From: Zasmidium citrigriseum
Taxonomy: Eukaryota; Ascomycota; Dothideomycetes; Mycosphaerellales; Mycosphaerellaceae
Direction: 5' to 3'
NCBI GenBank assembly: GCA_002786025.1
Contig: NHNW01000008.1
Span: 558,001-622,000 of the forward strand
Length of the DNA: 64,000 nucleotides
The notes under the pieces were generated by a model that was given only the letters and a program-made list of their open reading frames with translations, was not told the origin of the DNA and ran no database searches. Both the position numbers and the translations under genes were made by a program. Shown one piece after another: positions 10,595 through 19,926 of this stretch. Positions within the stretch are counted from its first letter, which is position 1. The number at the start of each line of letters is the position of its first letter.

Positions 10595-11606
10595 GACGAA
10601 CATGATTCCTTCACGATGGTCACTCCACTTTAAATAGGAAACAGGAAACAAGTCCACCCGCTAGCTCCCGACGCAAACCACTCCACTGTCCTGTGCAGGA
10701 TACCTTCTTACTCAATGGGCCACGATAGATAAGCGAAAAGCCACTCCGACGTAGGCGTCACTAATGTACGATTTACTTCATACATCCGTTGGTGTCCGGA
10801 CTCAGTCGCCCATAGAGGACGAGACAATGCTTGCTTACGATCGGCGCTAGAAGCGAGCTAAACCGGTAGCGTTCCGAATTTGCATGTGATTAGGGGAAAC
10901 AGGTTCTGCCACCTGTGGCCAACCGCTAGATCCCAGGAATCATAAGCCAGTAAAAGCGTATACAATTTTTTCCGTGAGTCCTTGTTGATTTCCACCAGTC
11001 AAAAAATTCGTGCTTTGCCACTGAGTTCGTACATGTCCTGGCGGCCGCAGTTTTGCGACGATTGGCAGTCGTCTTATTCGTGGCGAAAGCGTCATGAGTC
11101 TCGAAAAGGGTCAGAGTTCAAAATGGATCGTTCTGGCCGAAGTGAAGTTGCCAGATCACGGACGAGTTCGTGGAGCCAGTGTTGACTACGCGGCCTTGAC
11201 GCCTTCGGAAAATTTGCCCCTGAGGACGACGCTGCCTATCAGGAAATTCTTCTTTTCGACAAAGTTCGTCCACCCGCTGGCGTCGCTTTTGATCTAGCGA
11301 CTTGAATGTCGCATGATTACATCCGCTGTGAGAGAGCCTTGGAGGCGATCTTTCGTAATCTTACGAACTTGAGGATTGTGAACATCCCTTAGCCTGCCAA
11401 AATCGACAGTCGCTCTCAATGCGATGAATGCTAACGGAGTAAAGTAACACCATCATGATGCCACGGTCAAGATCCAGGTCGACGGAGAATGAGCCAAGAA
11501 GTACGTCACGAGAAGGACATTGTTTAGGTCCCAGACTTCTGTACCCAGTGTGAGCTCTGATGATTGTCAAGCGTTTGGCCTCAGCGCAGCCTCGGGTCGA
11601 TGGTCA
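10595..11606. other. Gene-free interval
   Basis: About 1 kb with no coding frame I would support. It leads directly into the tandem repeats at 11607-11940. Confidence 0.5.
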
Positions 11607-11940
11607 TCGGAGAGAGTACCAAAATTCAGGACTACGTGACCAGGGACATTGTTGTTGATCATTTGCACATCCGCTAGCGTACCTCTTTCAACGATGAATA
11701 GAGTGCGGAGTAGATGGCATGATTGATACAAACCCCTGTGAACTTGAGCTAGCGTACCGTCCTCCACAGTGAGTGCAATGTTGAGTGAATGTGCTGATTG
11801 ATTCAAACAGTCGTGACATGAGCTAGCGTACCCCTTTCAACAACCAGTGAAGCTTCGAGAAAATGTGATGATTGTTTGGAAACAGTCGTAACATGACCTA
11901 GCGTGCCAGCTTTTATTTCCTTTCAACGATGACCTATTCA
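11607..11940. repeat. Imperfect ~75-bp minisatellite with GCTAGCGTACC core
   Basis: Units begin with GCTAGCGTACC at 11673, 11749 and 11822, a decayed CCTAGCGTGCC at 11897, and a weaker GTACC-containing unit at about 11616. Spacing is 76, 73 and 75 bp. Inside each unit a CTTTCAAC-type block is followed by GATTGATnCAAAC and GTCGTGACATGA variants. There are three full copies and two partial ones, 75-85 percent alike by eye. No coding frame follows the period. Confidence 0.8.
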
Positions 11941-12055
11941 TGCTGACACAGATGCTCAGGCCGCGAGTGTCTAGATCATACATACGACCATGATCCTTCT
12001 ATGTAGCCTGATGTTCTCCCCCTAAATCGCTCGGCAGCCTCACACGATGATGGCC

Positions 12056-12742
12056 TTAGATCTGTTCAGGCTGCACCTCAACCATGTTCCCATCAGGATC
12101 CATAATGAGCAGGAACTGGTCAAAGCCGATGGTCGAAAGTGCTCTCACGGTCATCAGACCCTCCTGAACATTATCTCCGAACCCGAACCCCTTGGCCGCT
12201 GGCAACTGTCCTTTTGGCATGATGGACTCACCAGTTCTCTTCAAGATCGGCACCTTAAACTTCTCCATCCTTTTCTGAAAGCTCTTCACATCCGGAACGA
12301 CGAGCCCAACGTGCGAGAACGAGCTCTCCCGTTGTGTCGATGGAGTCAACTTGGGGCGGTTATTGCCGCAGTCCTTGCGATAGATCAACTCGACCTGTCC
12401 CTGAGTGTTTGTCTTTTGGTCGTAGAGGGCTTGGCCTGTTTGGAAACCTGTGCCGTTCAGGCCTCCTTGACTGTAGCTGAGATAGGTGATGGAAAAGGTC
12501 GGCGAGGTGTGGAAGGTAAAGACGTGGCGCATGCCAAGAACTTTGCTGTAGAAGTGGGTTGAGGCTTCGAGGTCGTTGACGTGGAGAGCCAAGTGGTTCA
12601 TGCTGTATCCTAGAGTTGCGGCATCTGGGTAGCTGTCGTTGCCGAGTTGAAAGGCTTCTGAGGCATTCAGTGGAGGTCCACAAGCTTGTGTTGTTAGGAT
12701 TGAGGTGAGTAGGATGGCCAAAGGGGCATTTATGGGACGCAT
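12056..12742 (-). CDS. Secreted-looking glyoxalase I / VOC-fold protein
   Basis: Single-exon gene of 228 codons. The ATG at 12742 gives MRPINAPLAILLTSILTTQA followed by CGPP, a good signal peptide. The body is a two-module VOC (glyoxalase I) fold. All four candidate metal ligands of glyoxalase I are visible: His in MNHLALHV, Glu in GQVELIYRK, His in FSHVGLVVPD, and Glu in GNMVEVQPE. Glyoxalase I converts the methylglyoxal-glutathione hemithioacetal to lactoylglutathione and is normally cytosolic, so a signal peptide is odd. The substrate may differ. An in-frame non-ATG extension up to 12787 was not used. Confidence 0.85.
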   Translation of the reverse strand: MRPINAPLAILLTSILTTQACGPPLNASEAFQLGNDSYPDAATLGYSMNHLALHVNDLEASTHFYSKVLGMRHVFTFHTSPTFSITYLSYSQGGLNGTGFQTGQALYDQKTNTQGQVELIYRKDCGNNRPKLTPSTQRESSFSHVGLVVPDVKSFQKRMEKFKVPILKRTGESIMPKGQLPAAKGFGFGDNVQEGLMTVRALSTIGFDQFLLIMDPDGNMVEVQPEQI

Positions 12743-13214
12743 GTTGTATTCCGTAAGTTCGCTCTTCTCTGAGATCGGTGTAGTCAAAAGAATAAGTCCT
12801 TGCGACTGACCAGCATTGTCTTAGGACGTTGAAAGCCGTATATATACATCCATGGCATCTCGCTGATCGACATCAGGACACAAGGGTGTCTGCCGGACGG
12901 CCGTATTCGTTCTGCGATTGGCGTATAACTTACTGCTCAGCTGTTCGAACCAAATTTGAGCTAGGACATGTCTTTTGGAAGGACGGAGAGAGTCTTCGGC
13001 CGGTAGAGAAAGCAGGAAGGCTGTGCGCCCGCGAGATGAGATATTGATATCAGCGCCCAATCTGCTTAGTAACGTAAAAGACCGTTACAGGACTTATCAC
13101 GTTCCACGTCTTCACGCGTTCGTGGCCCGTGCCCCCTGTCGCTTCTTTGGGCTCTCTCTCACCTCCTTTTCGACCTCTACTCACAGCAACAACACAGCAA
13201 CAAGCCTCGTCGCC

Positions 13215-14255
13215 ATGGATCCCGTGCTTTTGAATGACCAATGCTTGCAATGCGGAGCTGAGGGACGGCTTCTGACCTGCACGACCTGTGGAGTCGTGAA
13301 ATATTGCTCTCGCGCTCACAAAACTGCTCACCGTCCTGACCACATCAAGTGGTGCACCGCCGTGAAGAAAGCACGGAGGAAGGTTGTCACTACAGAGCGC
13401 AAGCTTCGACAGGAAGAACCCACTGCTTTTGAGGAGTTCTCCGGCAGCTTCTGGGGAGTCCATGAAACACGACCTTACATGAGCGCACGAGAGGATCTTA
13501 TGTGTGCCCTGTCCGACGTCAAGACTCGTGCGGCAGTGCAGGCGACTCTGGATCTTGCATTCGGGAACCTTCAGCTTTCCACGAGTGACAACATTGGCTC
13601 ACGAGGATGGGTTCCTGCGCTACTGATCCGCCTGGGCCAAGATCAAGAGGCATACGATTTCATGAAATGGAGCGTCACAACTGGGGGAGGCTTCTCAGGC
13701 ATTGATGCCAACGACCCGCTGTCTTTCATCGACCGACGCGATGAGAATGTTTTCGAGCCTCTCGATGCTGTTCCATTTTCACGAATGGGAATGTTGGGTT
13801 ACCAAACAGCTCTGGCATTGATCAAGTTCCGAGTGCTTTCCGATCTTCGCACGGTGCAGAACTCCATGGCCCTCGGTGAAACAGACATTGATCAGGACAA
13901 GCTGCTTACCAACGTCACCTTTGATTCGGACCTAATTCAGCAAATTCAAGACGGGCAAGATATTCAAGAACGCATCAACAACCTGGAGCAGCAGACAAAC
14001 GCGCTGTTCGATCAAGTACATCGGCGAAATAAATATTTCTGGCCTGCAGTCCCAGTCGCTGGGGAAGGACTTGGAGAATTCCCTGAATCCTACGGCCCTG
14101 GTGGATTCGAAGAGGTTGTGATGATCATGATCCAATCCACCTATGGGTCGTGGGAAGAAACCCCCGGCGCCGTTGACTGGGTCGAGCAAAAGCTTCTGGA
14201 GAGAAATTTACAACCTCTCGTGCTCGAGGAAATTGAGCGAATGCCTCAATTTTGA
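13215..14255 (+). CDS. MYND zinc-finger protein
   Basis: 346 codons from an ATG in a strong context (CGCCATGG). The open frame extends upstream to 12975 but the MYND finger sits right after this ATG. The finger spans about residues 9-47: CLQCGAEGRLLTC, CGVVKYCSRAHKTAH, then HIKWC, giving the Cys/His zinc ligands. The remaining 300 residues are a mixed alpha-helical region (for example RGWVPALLIRLGQDQEAYDFMKW) found C-terminal to MYND fingers in many ascomycete proteins of unknown role. No SET domain is present. MYND fingers bind proline-rich partners; the partner here is unknown. Confidence 0.88.
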   Translation: MDPVLLNDQCLQCGAEGRLLTCTTCGVVKYCSRAHKTAHRPDHIKWCTAVKKARRKVVTTERKLRQEEPTAFEEFSGSFWGVHETRPYMSAREDLMCALSDVKTRAAVQATLDLAFGNLQLSTSDNIGSRGWVPALLIRLGQDQEAYDFMKWSVTTGGGFSGIDANDPLSFIDRRDENVFEPLDAVPFSRMGMLGYQTALALIKFRVLSDLRTVQNSMALGETDIDQDKLLTNVTFDSDLIQQIQDGQDIQERINNLEQQTNALFDQVHRRNKYFWPAVPVAGEGLGEFPESYGPGGFEEVVMIMIQSTYGSWEETPGAVDWVEQKLLERNLQPLVLEEIERMPQF

Positions 14256-15100
14256 TCTGAAGGCGATATTCCCTATGCCCACTTTATGTTGATCCATATG
14301 AACATACTTTGTCTTGACAAGAGCACTTATGCCATGGACTGGGTCAAGATGGAGGGGATGGAAATGCAGTTGTAATACTGATACGAAGACCGGATTGTCT
14401 GGCATGCTTTCCATAGCGGGCTGCTAATACTATGGGCGGGTATGGATGCGGTCTCTGCATCCGTACACTCCACACCTTTTCCAACACCAGAGCACCGGGA
14501 GAAGCGAATTTCCATTGTCGAAAATCAGGCTGCCAAGCGCCATAAAGTACAATATCCATCTGTCCACCTTAATGGAATCCCCTTGCACCAACCCGAAGAC
14601 TAGCAATAGACACTCATACGCCCCTGCAAAGCTTAACGAAGAGACTCTCCAGCTGGCGCAGGAATGGGCCCCGGAATCCATCGGCTTCACCTGAAGCGGT
14701 AGGAGGTTGACTTCCCAATACGGCTGAGGTGCAAGCAGTTGCGGCAGAGCAATGGAGCAAGGCAACCAGTTTGCAGTCCATGACAGTCTGACAAAGAAAA
14801 TTGGCTGTCGTGTGCAATGAAGCAGAGTAGTGAGCTCCCCGATCACACCAATTACACTCACGAATCAAAGTCGGCGTGCTATTATCAATCAGGGCAGGAC
14901 TTCTTTGGGCATACAGTGCGAGAAGCTGCCTTGGCTGTACGTACTTGTCTCATTATGCCTAATACGCTGGGTGTGGTAGCTGGTGAGGCTGACACCCCTG
15001 ACCAATCCCCATCGCCGACATATAGAGAGGACACGATGCAAACTCCGAGTTCCTGATTCTTGCTGTACTACCTGGCCTACCGAACAATCGGCACTTCGAA
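14256..15100. other. Gene-free interval between convergent genes
   Basis: 845 bp between the ends of the MYND and DJ-1/PfpI genes. Short overlapping frames on both strands, none with family features. Nothing else recognised. Confidence 0.5.
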
Positions 15101-15778
15101 CTAAGGATACTCCTCTCCTCTCCCCTCTTCACCGAAGTCCAAACCCCACAACGCAAGCTCCACAATCTCTTTCCCAAAAGTCCCCTTGCAAAACACCTTC
15201 GCCATATCCGCCCCAGCAAAAGCACCACCACTCGTCCAAAGCCTCGTCTCCCCGGGTTTCTCATCAACCACCCACCGTCGATCAACCCATTCACACTCCG
15301 GATGAAACTTCGCAACAGCTTCCAGCGCAGCCCGATTCGTCGTCACTCTTCGACCTTCAAAGACACCCGCATCGGCCGCCCACATCGCCCCCGTACACGT
15401 CGTCATCAGAATGCCCTTCTTCTGAGCCATGAATTTGCGGATGTACTCCAGACTCGCGGCGGGACGAACGTTGGGATGCGGGCCCGCGATGAATAGCATA
15501 TCCACGTCTAGAGGACAGGTCTCGTAGGTGTGGGTTGGCATGATGATCATTCCACATCCAGGCGTCGTTTTGGTTGGCTCAAGAGTTGAAGAGACCCAGT
15601 GGACCTTCAAGTCCAGTGCTTGCTCCCGGAGGAGGGAGGCATTAGGAAGGTCAGGGAAGCTTTGGATTGCTTCTTCGATGTAGGCTATGGAGAGATTGGC
15701 AAGGAGGTCGATGGGGAGGAGATCGCTGAATTGGACTTCTTCGTGGAAGACGGCGACGGTGAAGGACTTGTTCGGCAT
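15101..15778 (-). CDS. DJ-1/PfpI-family glutamine amidotransferase-like protein
   Basis: 225 codons from the ATG at 15778 (MPNKSFTVAVFHEEVQFSD). The frame is open upstream but without family similarity. It has the DJ-1/PfpI fold: a beta strand at the N-terminus, DVDMLFIAGPHPNVRP, and the nucleophile elbow ILMTTCTGAMWAADAG with the reactive Cys. Then come EGRRVTTNRAALEAVAKFHP and the late helix RLWTSGGAFAGADMAK. This resembles the fungal group of unknown substrate, often called ThiJ/PfpI or isonitrile-hydratase-like. The usual catalytic His after the TSGG turn is not seen (FAGAD), so hydrolytic activity is uncertain. Confidence 0.85.
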   Translation of the reverse strand: MPNKSFTVAVFHEEVQFSDLLPIDLLANLSIAYIEEAIQSFPDLPNASLLREQALDLKVHWVSSTLEPTKTTPGCGMIIMPTHTYETCPLDVDMLFIAGPHPNVRPAASLEYIRKFMAQKKGILMTTCTGAMWAADAGVFEGRRVTTNRAALEAVAKFHPECEWVDRRWVVDEKPGETRLWTSGGAFAGADMAKVFCKGTFGKEIVELALWGLDFGEEGRGEEYP

Positions 15779-16363
15779 CTTGCAAGTTTGCAAGATCGTG
15801 ATGGTATTATTTGGTCCCCGGTCTTTTCTTGTGAGTAGGCCTGCTTTATGTACCAGCTCAGTCTTCAAACTATCAAGTGCTATTTGGCTGACTTCTCCCA
15901 GACCGCCTCTGAACGAAGAACGGTCGTCTGCGTCCTTTTGAGCAAGTTTCCATGAAGTGCAATGCACTACACATCGCGAATGTCTTCGACTTTGCCGAAA
16001 CTGAACGAGAAGCACTATTTCTCGCAAAATTTGGTCAATGTGTACGGCGCTTGTTCAGCCGTTGCTTGGAGTTTTCGCATTCGCACTCGTTCAGCTCTGG
16101 CTTGCATGTGACTGGGAGCTGTGACTTGCACTGAACTCTCGTCTTCATAGAATGAGTCGAACGGGACTCTGATGTTGCCACTATTCGGAAGCAATCGTTA
16201 ACAAGAGCCGCCTGACATCGGTAACGGCTTTGGCTACACAGAGGTTGGAGAACAATTGAATATGTAGACCGATATCCATCAGACTTCATGAGATGGTGGA
16301 ATGGCTGACACAGTGTTCAGAATCTATACAACATCTGTCGTCTTCAGCTGTCGACTACCGAGT
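15779..16363. other. Gene-free interval
   Basis: 585 bp between two minus-strand genes, holding the promoter of the DJ-1 gene and the 3' region of the esterase. Nothing else recognised. Confidence 0.45.
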
Positions 16364-17314
16364 TCAAGCATACGGCCCCAACCCAAACCACTTCATATCC
16401 GCATCTCCATCACTTGGAACCGAATGCCCAACACCCTTCGCATAAACGCCCTGCACAACACCCAAAGGATTCTCCTCATCAACACCCCAGAGCTGAGTAG
16501 TATACCCAGCCTTCGGTGTATCAACCTCCGTGGAATCCGGACTCGTATAATCAAACCCAAAAACCCCAGTCCACTCCTTAACAGTCTCGTTATAATTCTG
16601 CGGCAACAAAGTCGCATCATCCGCACCGTGGTACACCTGAAATCGAGGACGAGGGCCAGAGTATCCTGGATTCATGGCCTTGACGACTGAAGTCGAGTAC
16701 TCTGGTGTGGCGTCGATTTGGCCTTGAGCGCATGTGGCATTCCATCCTGCGGTTGTGCCTGATGGTGGAGGGTTGGTTTGACCGGTGATTTCGAAGCAGC
16801 CAGCGGGAACACCTGAGTAGGCTGTCGCTGCTTTGAATAGGCCTGGGTATGTTGCTGCCATCACGTTGGTCATCATGGCGCCGGAACTGGTTCCCGTAAC
16901 GAAGATCTGGCTTGCATCTGCTGAGTACTTGTCGAGGGTGTACGAGACCATATCAGCGATGGCATTGCTATCCGCTCCTCCATCATGAGTCAAAGCTGCT
17001 TTACTCCCCACATCCCAGCAAGTCCCTTCGTAGGGCGATTCCGGGTAGATCACGATGAAGCCGTATTGGTCTGCGAGTTGGGCGTAGGGAGAGCCGGTGT
17101 AGTAGGCTTGTGCCGTTCCCGTGCAGTAGTGGATTGCTACGATGATTGGTGGTGAGGTGGCGAGTTGGTCCGGGACGTAGATGTACATTTTGGTGTTGGT
17201 GGGGTTGTTGGTTGTGAAGTTGGTGACTTGGGTGAGGGATGCTCGTTTGGTGATGGATGAGGCTGTGGTGCTGGCCAGCAGCGCTGATAAGGTGGTGAGG
17301 AGCGGGAGCCGCAT
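16364..17314 (-). CDS. axeA: Acetylxylan esterase, carbohydrate esterase family 1
   Basis: 316 codons, single exon. A signal peptide (MRLPLLTTLSALLASTTASS) precedes an alpha/beta-hydrolase catalytic domain of the CE1/PHB-depolymerase-like type. This domain deacetylates xylan outside the cell. Visible marks: PPIIVAIHYCTGTAQAYY (oxyanion region), GFIVIYPESPYEGTCWDV, the nucleophile elbow FVTGTSSGAMMTNVMAATYP with Ser, the acid region VYHGADDATLLPQNYNE, and the catalytic His in KGVGHSVPSDG. Length matches fungal AxeA without a carbohydrate-binding module. A second hemicellulose enzyme (GH54) lies 20 kb away. Confidence 0.93.
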   Translation of the reverse strand: MRLPLLTTLSALLASTTASSITKRASLTQVTNFTTNNPTNTKMYIYVPDQLATSPPIIVAIHYCTGTAQAYYTGSPYAQLADQYGFIVIYPESPYEGTCWDVGSKAALTHDGGADSNAIADMVSYTLDKYSADASQIFVTGTSSGAMMTNVMAATYPGLFKAATAYSGVPAGCFEITGQTNPPPSGTTAGWNATCAQGQIDATPEYSTSVVKAMNPGYSGPRPRFQVYHGADDATLLPQNYNETVKEWTGVFGFDYTSPDSTEVDTPKAGYTTQLWGVDEENPLGVVQGVYAKGVGHSVPSDGDADMKWFGLGPYA

Positions 17315-18431
17315 TGTCGTTGAAGTGTTGAATCGTTGAATCCCGGATCGATCGAAAGTCGTTGAAGCGGTTTCGAAAGTCTATAAGTACTTTGAAGTCT
17401 TGTAGATGCCTGCTGGTCCGTCTGTCTCCGTGCGACTTTTCTGAGGGGTCAGTAATCAATTCGATGCCTCGCTTGGATAAATTCGAAGCTCGTTGTGTGG
17501 CCCGCTGGCGTTTCGAAACAATCAGTAAAACAGCTGTACAGCGCAATTGCTGCGGATTGGAGAAACTCGCTCCGTCAATAAATCCGACCAAAGTTGGACC
17601 CTAATTTCGAGAATGTCGAGGAGGGAGACTAGGATTTGAAGCTGCTTACTAGTTCTTCGACTTCTTCGGACTCTTCGGGTTGAAGATCGTTGGCAGGGCA
17701 GTGCCTGTATCCGTGCCTGTTTCAGTCACATGGAAATGCCGAGACCGAGGATTGGCTGTTTTGAGGGTGTGCATATTTTTGAAGAGTGTTAGGGCAGGCA
17801 TTGCAAGGCGATCTTGCGTGCAGCTTACCGTCTTTGGAGCATGGCAATCAGTTACAAGGCGGCTGAATAACTTCGTCTTCTTTCTTCCCCGGCAGTCAAA
17901 GCTATGGAAGTTGTTGACCGTGAAGGATTTGGAGCGCTTTTTGTTCGTCATTCAGACTATTAATGCCGAAAGGCATCGCACGGTAAAAATCCGTTTCAAG
18001 GCTTCTCGTCGCCGCTGTCTTTCGCTTGTCGCTGATCTAGATGGAAGTCTGCCACCAGCGATGGGCTTGACGGCAATGCCTGTGCAGGCGATGGGAGCTG
18101 AAGAAGGAATGCAAGCTGTCGATGCCCGAAAAAGCATTGGAAAATGCCAGGGGCTCTTGTGTGCATGTTCGAACAATATGTGAGAGCCTGACGAGGCTCA
18201 GCCTTATTTGTGTAGGAAATTTCGACAACACCATGAGCAGGAAGGACGACCAGCAATAGAGTGAGACTCAAAGGAGGTGGTAAAAGAGAGTTGTAAGAGG
18301 TAGCTCGCTGCATGGGAAAGAGTCATGGGAGCTCGGCTCTTCCTCGCTGTCATTGCAGCCGGCCGCACCCGTCTTGAGCTACATAAACGCATAGTATCTG
18401 CTCCCTCTCATCCAATCAGCAATCAAATCCC
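17315..18431. other. Interval without a supported protein gene
   Basis: 1.1 kb upstream of the esterase and of the split tRNA gene. Several overlapping frames exist on both strands (17649-17951 minus, 17680-18183 plus, 17996-18313 minus with a hydrophobic start). None shows a recognised domain or a consistent splice model. Confidence 0.45.
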
Positions 18432-18446
18432 TCTTCATTGGTCTAG

Positions 18447-18499
18447 GTAAACAGCAGCCTGTCCATTGACTCAAAATCATCCACTAACGTCATCAATAG
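18447..18499 (+). other. Intron 1 of tRNA-Asp (spliceosomal-type), in D loop
   Basis: 53 nt inserted between G15 and the following T of the D loop, after CTAG. Donor GTAAAC, branch-like CACTAAC at 18482-18488, acceptor CAATAG. It splits the A box. All three signals match the mRNA introns of neighbouring genes. Confidence 0.8.
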
Positions 18500-18521
18500 T
18501 GGTCATGATTTCCGCTTGTCA

Positions 18522-18537
18522 TAGCAATATCGTCAAG
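18522..18537 (+). other. Intron 2 of tRNA-Asp, canonical 37/38 position
   Basis: 16 nt (TAGCAATATCGTCAAG) between A37 and C38, the standard site for eukaryotic pre-tRNA introns removed by the tRNA endonuclease. No spliceosomal donor or branch site. Confidence 0.75.
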
Positions 18538-18545
18538 CGCGGGAG

Positions 18546-18602
18546 GTAAGCATTCAGCACCCACCATATCAGTTCAGAACAGCAACTAACAGCGCACAAT
18601 AG
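18546..18602 (+). other. Intron 3 of tRNA-Asp (spliceosomal-type), in variable region
   Basis: 57 nt inserted after position 45, following GGAG. Donor GTAAGC, branch-like AACTAAC at 18584-18590, acceptor CAATAG. Both this and intron 1 sit behind AG, a proto-splice-like site, and end in a similar ACTAAC...CAATAG block. Confidence 0.82.
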
Positions 18603-18635
18603 ACCAGGGTTCGATTCCCTGATGGAGAGTCCTTC

Positions 18636-18640
18636 TTTTT
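18636..18640 (+). terminator. Pol III T5 terminator of tRNA-Asp
   Basis: Run of five T, 7 nt downstream of the discriminator base, as expected for RNA polymerase III termination. Confidence 0.7.
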
Positions 18641-19271
18641 GCTGTTTTGGAGTAGACCCGAGTGATATTGAGCGGACTCGGGGGCGGATAGGATGGACTG
18701 TAAAAAGTGGACACTTTTTTGGATATCTGACCGAACGAAGCTCGAGTCTATGTCGAGATTGGCGTGCTACGTGCCTTTTGTGTGTAGATTCCTGTGCTAT
18801 GAGATTGGGAGTCGAGTCCATGTTCAAGGAAAGAAAATCTAGCTTTTTTCGGTGGACATGATTTTTTTCCAATTTGATTCGACAACGACGATTGTCTCAG
18901 ACGTTCAACGAGCACTACAGAGGTCTCATGCGAGCGAGAAACCCACCTGTTACACTGTGTCTTGGACGATATGGTGATGGGGAAGCAGCAGTAGTTGCAT
19001 TGACGGGCAAAAGAGACAGCAACGTATCGAAGACAGGACAGCTTTCCATGCACATTGTTCTTATCATCATAGCTCATATGCTCAGCCTCTCGGTATCAAC
19101 AAGACGCATCTTCACGAGATGCATTTGTCTAAGCCATGTCTTCTTGATCGACCAAACCCTACGACCACTTCTCCCGAATTCCAAACATAATCCCTTCCAG
19201 TAGCGACACCCTTTTCCATCTGACCACTCATTCCATCGACCTCTTCACGACAACCCATCGATTCTCCCTGT
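18641..19271. other. Gene-free interval
   Basis: 630 bp after the tRNA terminator. Short frames only; nothing recognised. Confidence 0.45.
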
Positions 19272-19805
19272 TCACCACACCTTCTCACAATCAACCTCAT
19301 ACCCCCACCCCCTAACCTCCCAAACCCAAGGCATAAAAACCACACTCCCAAGCGCCACACACACCATCGTCAAAAAAACCTGCATCCTCGTCCACCCACA
19401 CCCACACCTCCCCCAAACACACCAAACCCCCACCGCCAACCCGGGAAGCACCGTCAACGCGGCAGGACTCAAGCCATTATAGAACGTCACCAGATTCGGC
19501 GCTTTGCGACACATGTCGGCCGGGTTGTGCAGGGCCCAGGCTACGACGCAGAGGGTGAAGGTTAGGGGGATGCTGCAGAGGAGGGTCAGGAGGAGGGAGA
19601 GGGAGGGCTCGCAGCGGCGGATTAGGAGGCCTTCGGGGCCGTCGGGGTTGTGTGGTAGGGGGTGCAGGTCGTGGGTTGTGGAGATGGGGATTGGGATGAC
19701 TAGGACGTCGTCGGAGAAGTGGACGGTTTGGCGGCGGGGGTGGGTGGCTTTTTCGGGGGTTGATGGGGTGGGCGTCGTTGGTTGGTATTGTGGTGGTTGC
19801 TCCAT
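19272..19805 (-). CDS. Predicted small multi-pass membrane protein
   Basis: 177 codons, single exon, no recognised family. The N-terminal 65 residues are Pro/Thr-rich and cytosolic-looking ([17 protein letters not shown]). Three hydrophobic segments follow: [20 protein letters not shown] (about 78-97), [16 protein letters not shown] (about 116-131) and [18 protein letters not shown] (about 141-158). Aromatic and Trp-rich ends ([14 protein letters not shown]) are seen. Codon use and the regular membrane layout argue for a real gene, but there is no homology evidence. Confidence 0.6.
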   Translation of the reverse strand: MEQPPQYQPTTPTPSTPEKATHPRRQTVHFSDDVLVIPIPISTTHDLHPLPHNPDGPEGLLIRRCEPSLSLLLTLLCSIPLTFTLCVVAWALHNPADMCRKAPNLVTFYNGLSPAALTVLPGLAVGVWCVWGRCGCGWTRMQVFLTMVCVALGSVVFMPWVWEVRGWGYEVDCEKVW

Positions 19806-19926
19806 TGTTGATGATGGACAAGTTTGTTGTTGATGAAGATTAAGAGTTGAAACAAGACAGACCTACTCGACGTTTTTGGGCACCTGGTTACGATTTCGAC
19901 ATTGCTGTGCGTGTGAGAAAGTCTAT

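Larger units (their letters stand above)
18432..18629 (+). tRNA. tRNA-Asp (GUC anticodon), split by three introns
   Basis: Four pieces, 18432-18446, 18500-18521, 18538-18545 and 18603-18629, join to exactly 72 nt. The acceptor stem TCTTCAT/ATGGAGA pairs 7 of 7 with one U-G. The D stem is GTC/GAT with A14, G18, G19 and A21 present. The anticodon stem TCCGC/GCGGG pairs around the loop TTGTCAC (anticodon GTC, positions 18518-18520). The variable region is AGAC. The T stem CAGGG/CCCTG flanks TTCGATT, and the discriminator is G73, an aspartate identity base. The B box GGTTCGATTCC is intact in the last piece and a T5 terminator follows 6 nt later. Introns: 18447-18499, 18522-18537, 18546-18602. The first and third have mRNA-type splice signals. 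Transcription and splicing are not shown by sequence alone. Confidence 0.88.

Noticed and set aside
17649..17951. Minus-strand frame of 100 codons ending in KSPKKSKN
   Set aside because: The apparent GTAAGC...ACAG intron inside it breaks the frame when removed, and no homology is visible.
18519..18872. 117-codon minus-strand frame across the tRNA region
   Set aside because: Its C-terminal part is just the reverse strand of the tRNA-Asp exons and intron 3; no protein evidence.
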